NCBI GenBank assembly: GCA_034698045.1
Contig: JAQGAU010000283.1
Span: 1 to 31,897, forward strand
From: Paramacrobiotus richtersi
Lineage: Eukaryota > Tardigrada > Eutardigrada > Parachela > Macrobiotidae
DNA length: 31,897 nucleotides
Direction of reading: 5' to 3'
Part shown: positions 31,789 through 31,897 of the stretch, one piece after another
Numbering within the stretch: position 1 is the stretch's first letter
How the letters are laid out: each line of letters starts with the position of its first letter
Made by a program: the position numbers and the translations under genes
The notes under the pieces: model-generated
Seen by the model: the letters and a program-made list of their open reading frames with translations, nothing else
The model's database searches: none
Told to the model about the DNA's origin: nothing

Positions 31789-31897
31789 GTAGGTATTCAA
31801 GCTCTGCAATGCATTTTTTCGAATACGTTTTACTTTATCGGCTGTCGATAAATGTGTCAAAACTCCAATTAGCTTACTTGTTGCTGACCCGTGGAAG

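Noticed and set aside
1-31897. CRISPR array, operon or prokaryotic origin
   Set aside because: No regular spacer-repeat pattern; genes are spliced and animal-type.

Overview
This is animal (eukaryotic) DNA. Coding sequence is broken into many small exons with GT..AG introns, mostly about 50 to 900 bases, and the proteins belong to two animal membrane-receptor families. The combination of an arthropod-type gustatory receptor (Gr, 7tm_7) array with expanded single-pass receptor guanylate cyclases suggests an ecdysozoan invertebrate. The sequence alone does not fix the phylum or species.

Layout, left to right: (1) 1-1938 (+), the 3' part of receptor guanylate cyclase rGC-A. (2) 2340-2880 (-), a decayed Gr relict found only by comparison with the Gr copies further right. 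(3) 3165-4564 (-), an intact, divergent three-exon Gr-type receptor. (4) 6525-12344 (+), rGC-B, a full 20-exon receptor cyclase with a nonsense codon and a frameshift. (5) 13241-15145 (+), Gr1, frameshifted near its 5' end. (6) 17160-18929 (+), Gr2, intact. (7) 19995-21895 (+), Gr3, intact. (8) 24441-25453 (+), Gr4, a pseudogene cut off after exon 1. (9) 25837 to the window end (+), rGC-C, intact in its first 16 exons, with its cyclase exons outside the window.

Exon models were built by aligning the three rGC copies and the Gr copies to each other. Splice sites, phases and many exon lengths agree exactly. rGC-B sums to 1044 codons once its single-base deletion is allowed for. Several exons are only 39-81 bp and are invisible to ORF scanning.

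The order rGC / Gr / rGC / Gr x4 / rGC shows repeated local duplication and gene death of two unrelated chemosensory-type receptor families. The rGCs keep the receptor plan: signal peptide, ANF-type ligand-binding domain, one membrane helix, kinase-homology domain, dimerisation helix, class III cyclase. However, the first metal-binding aspartate of the cyclase is Gln in both copies where it can be seen (A and B), and the kinase-homology domain has lost the Lys and DFG Asp. These proteins may therefore be partner-dependent or non-catalytic receptors. Whether the Grs and rGCs act in the same cells is inference only.
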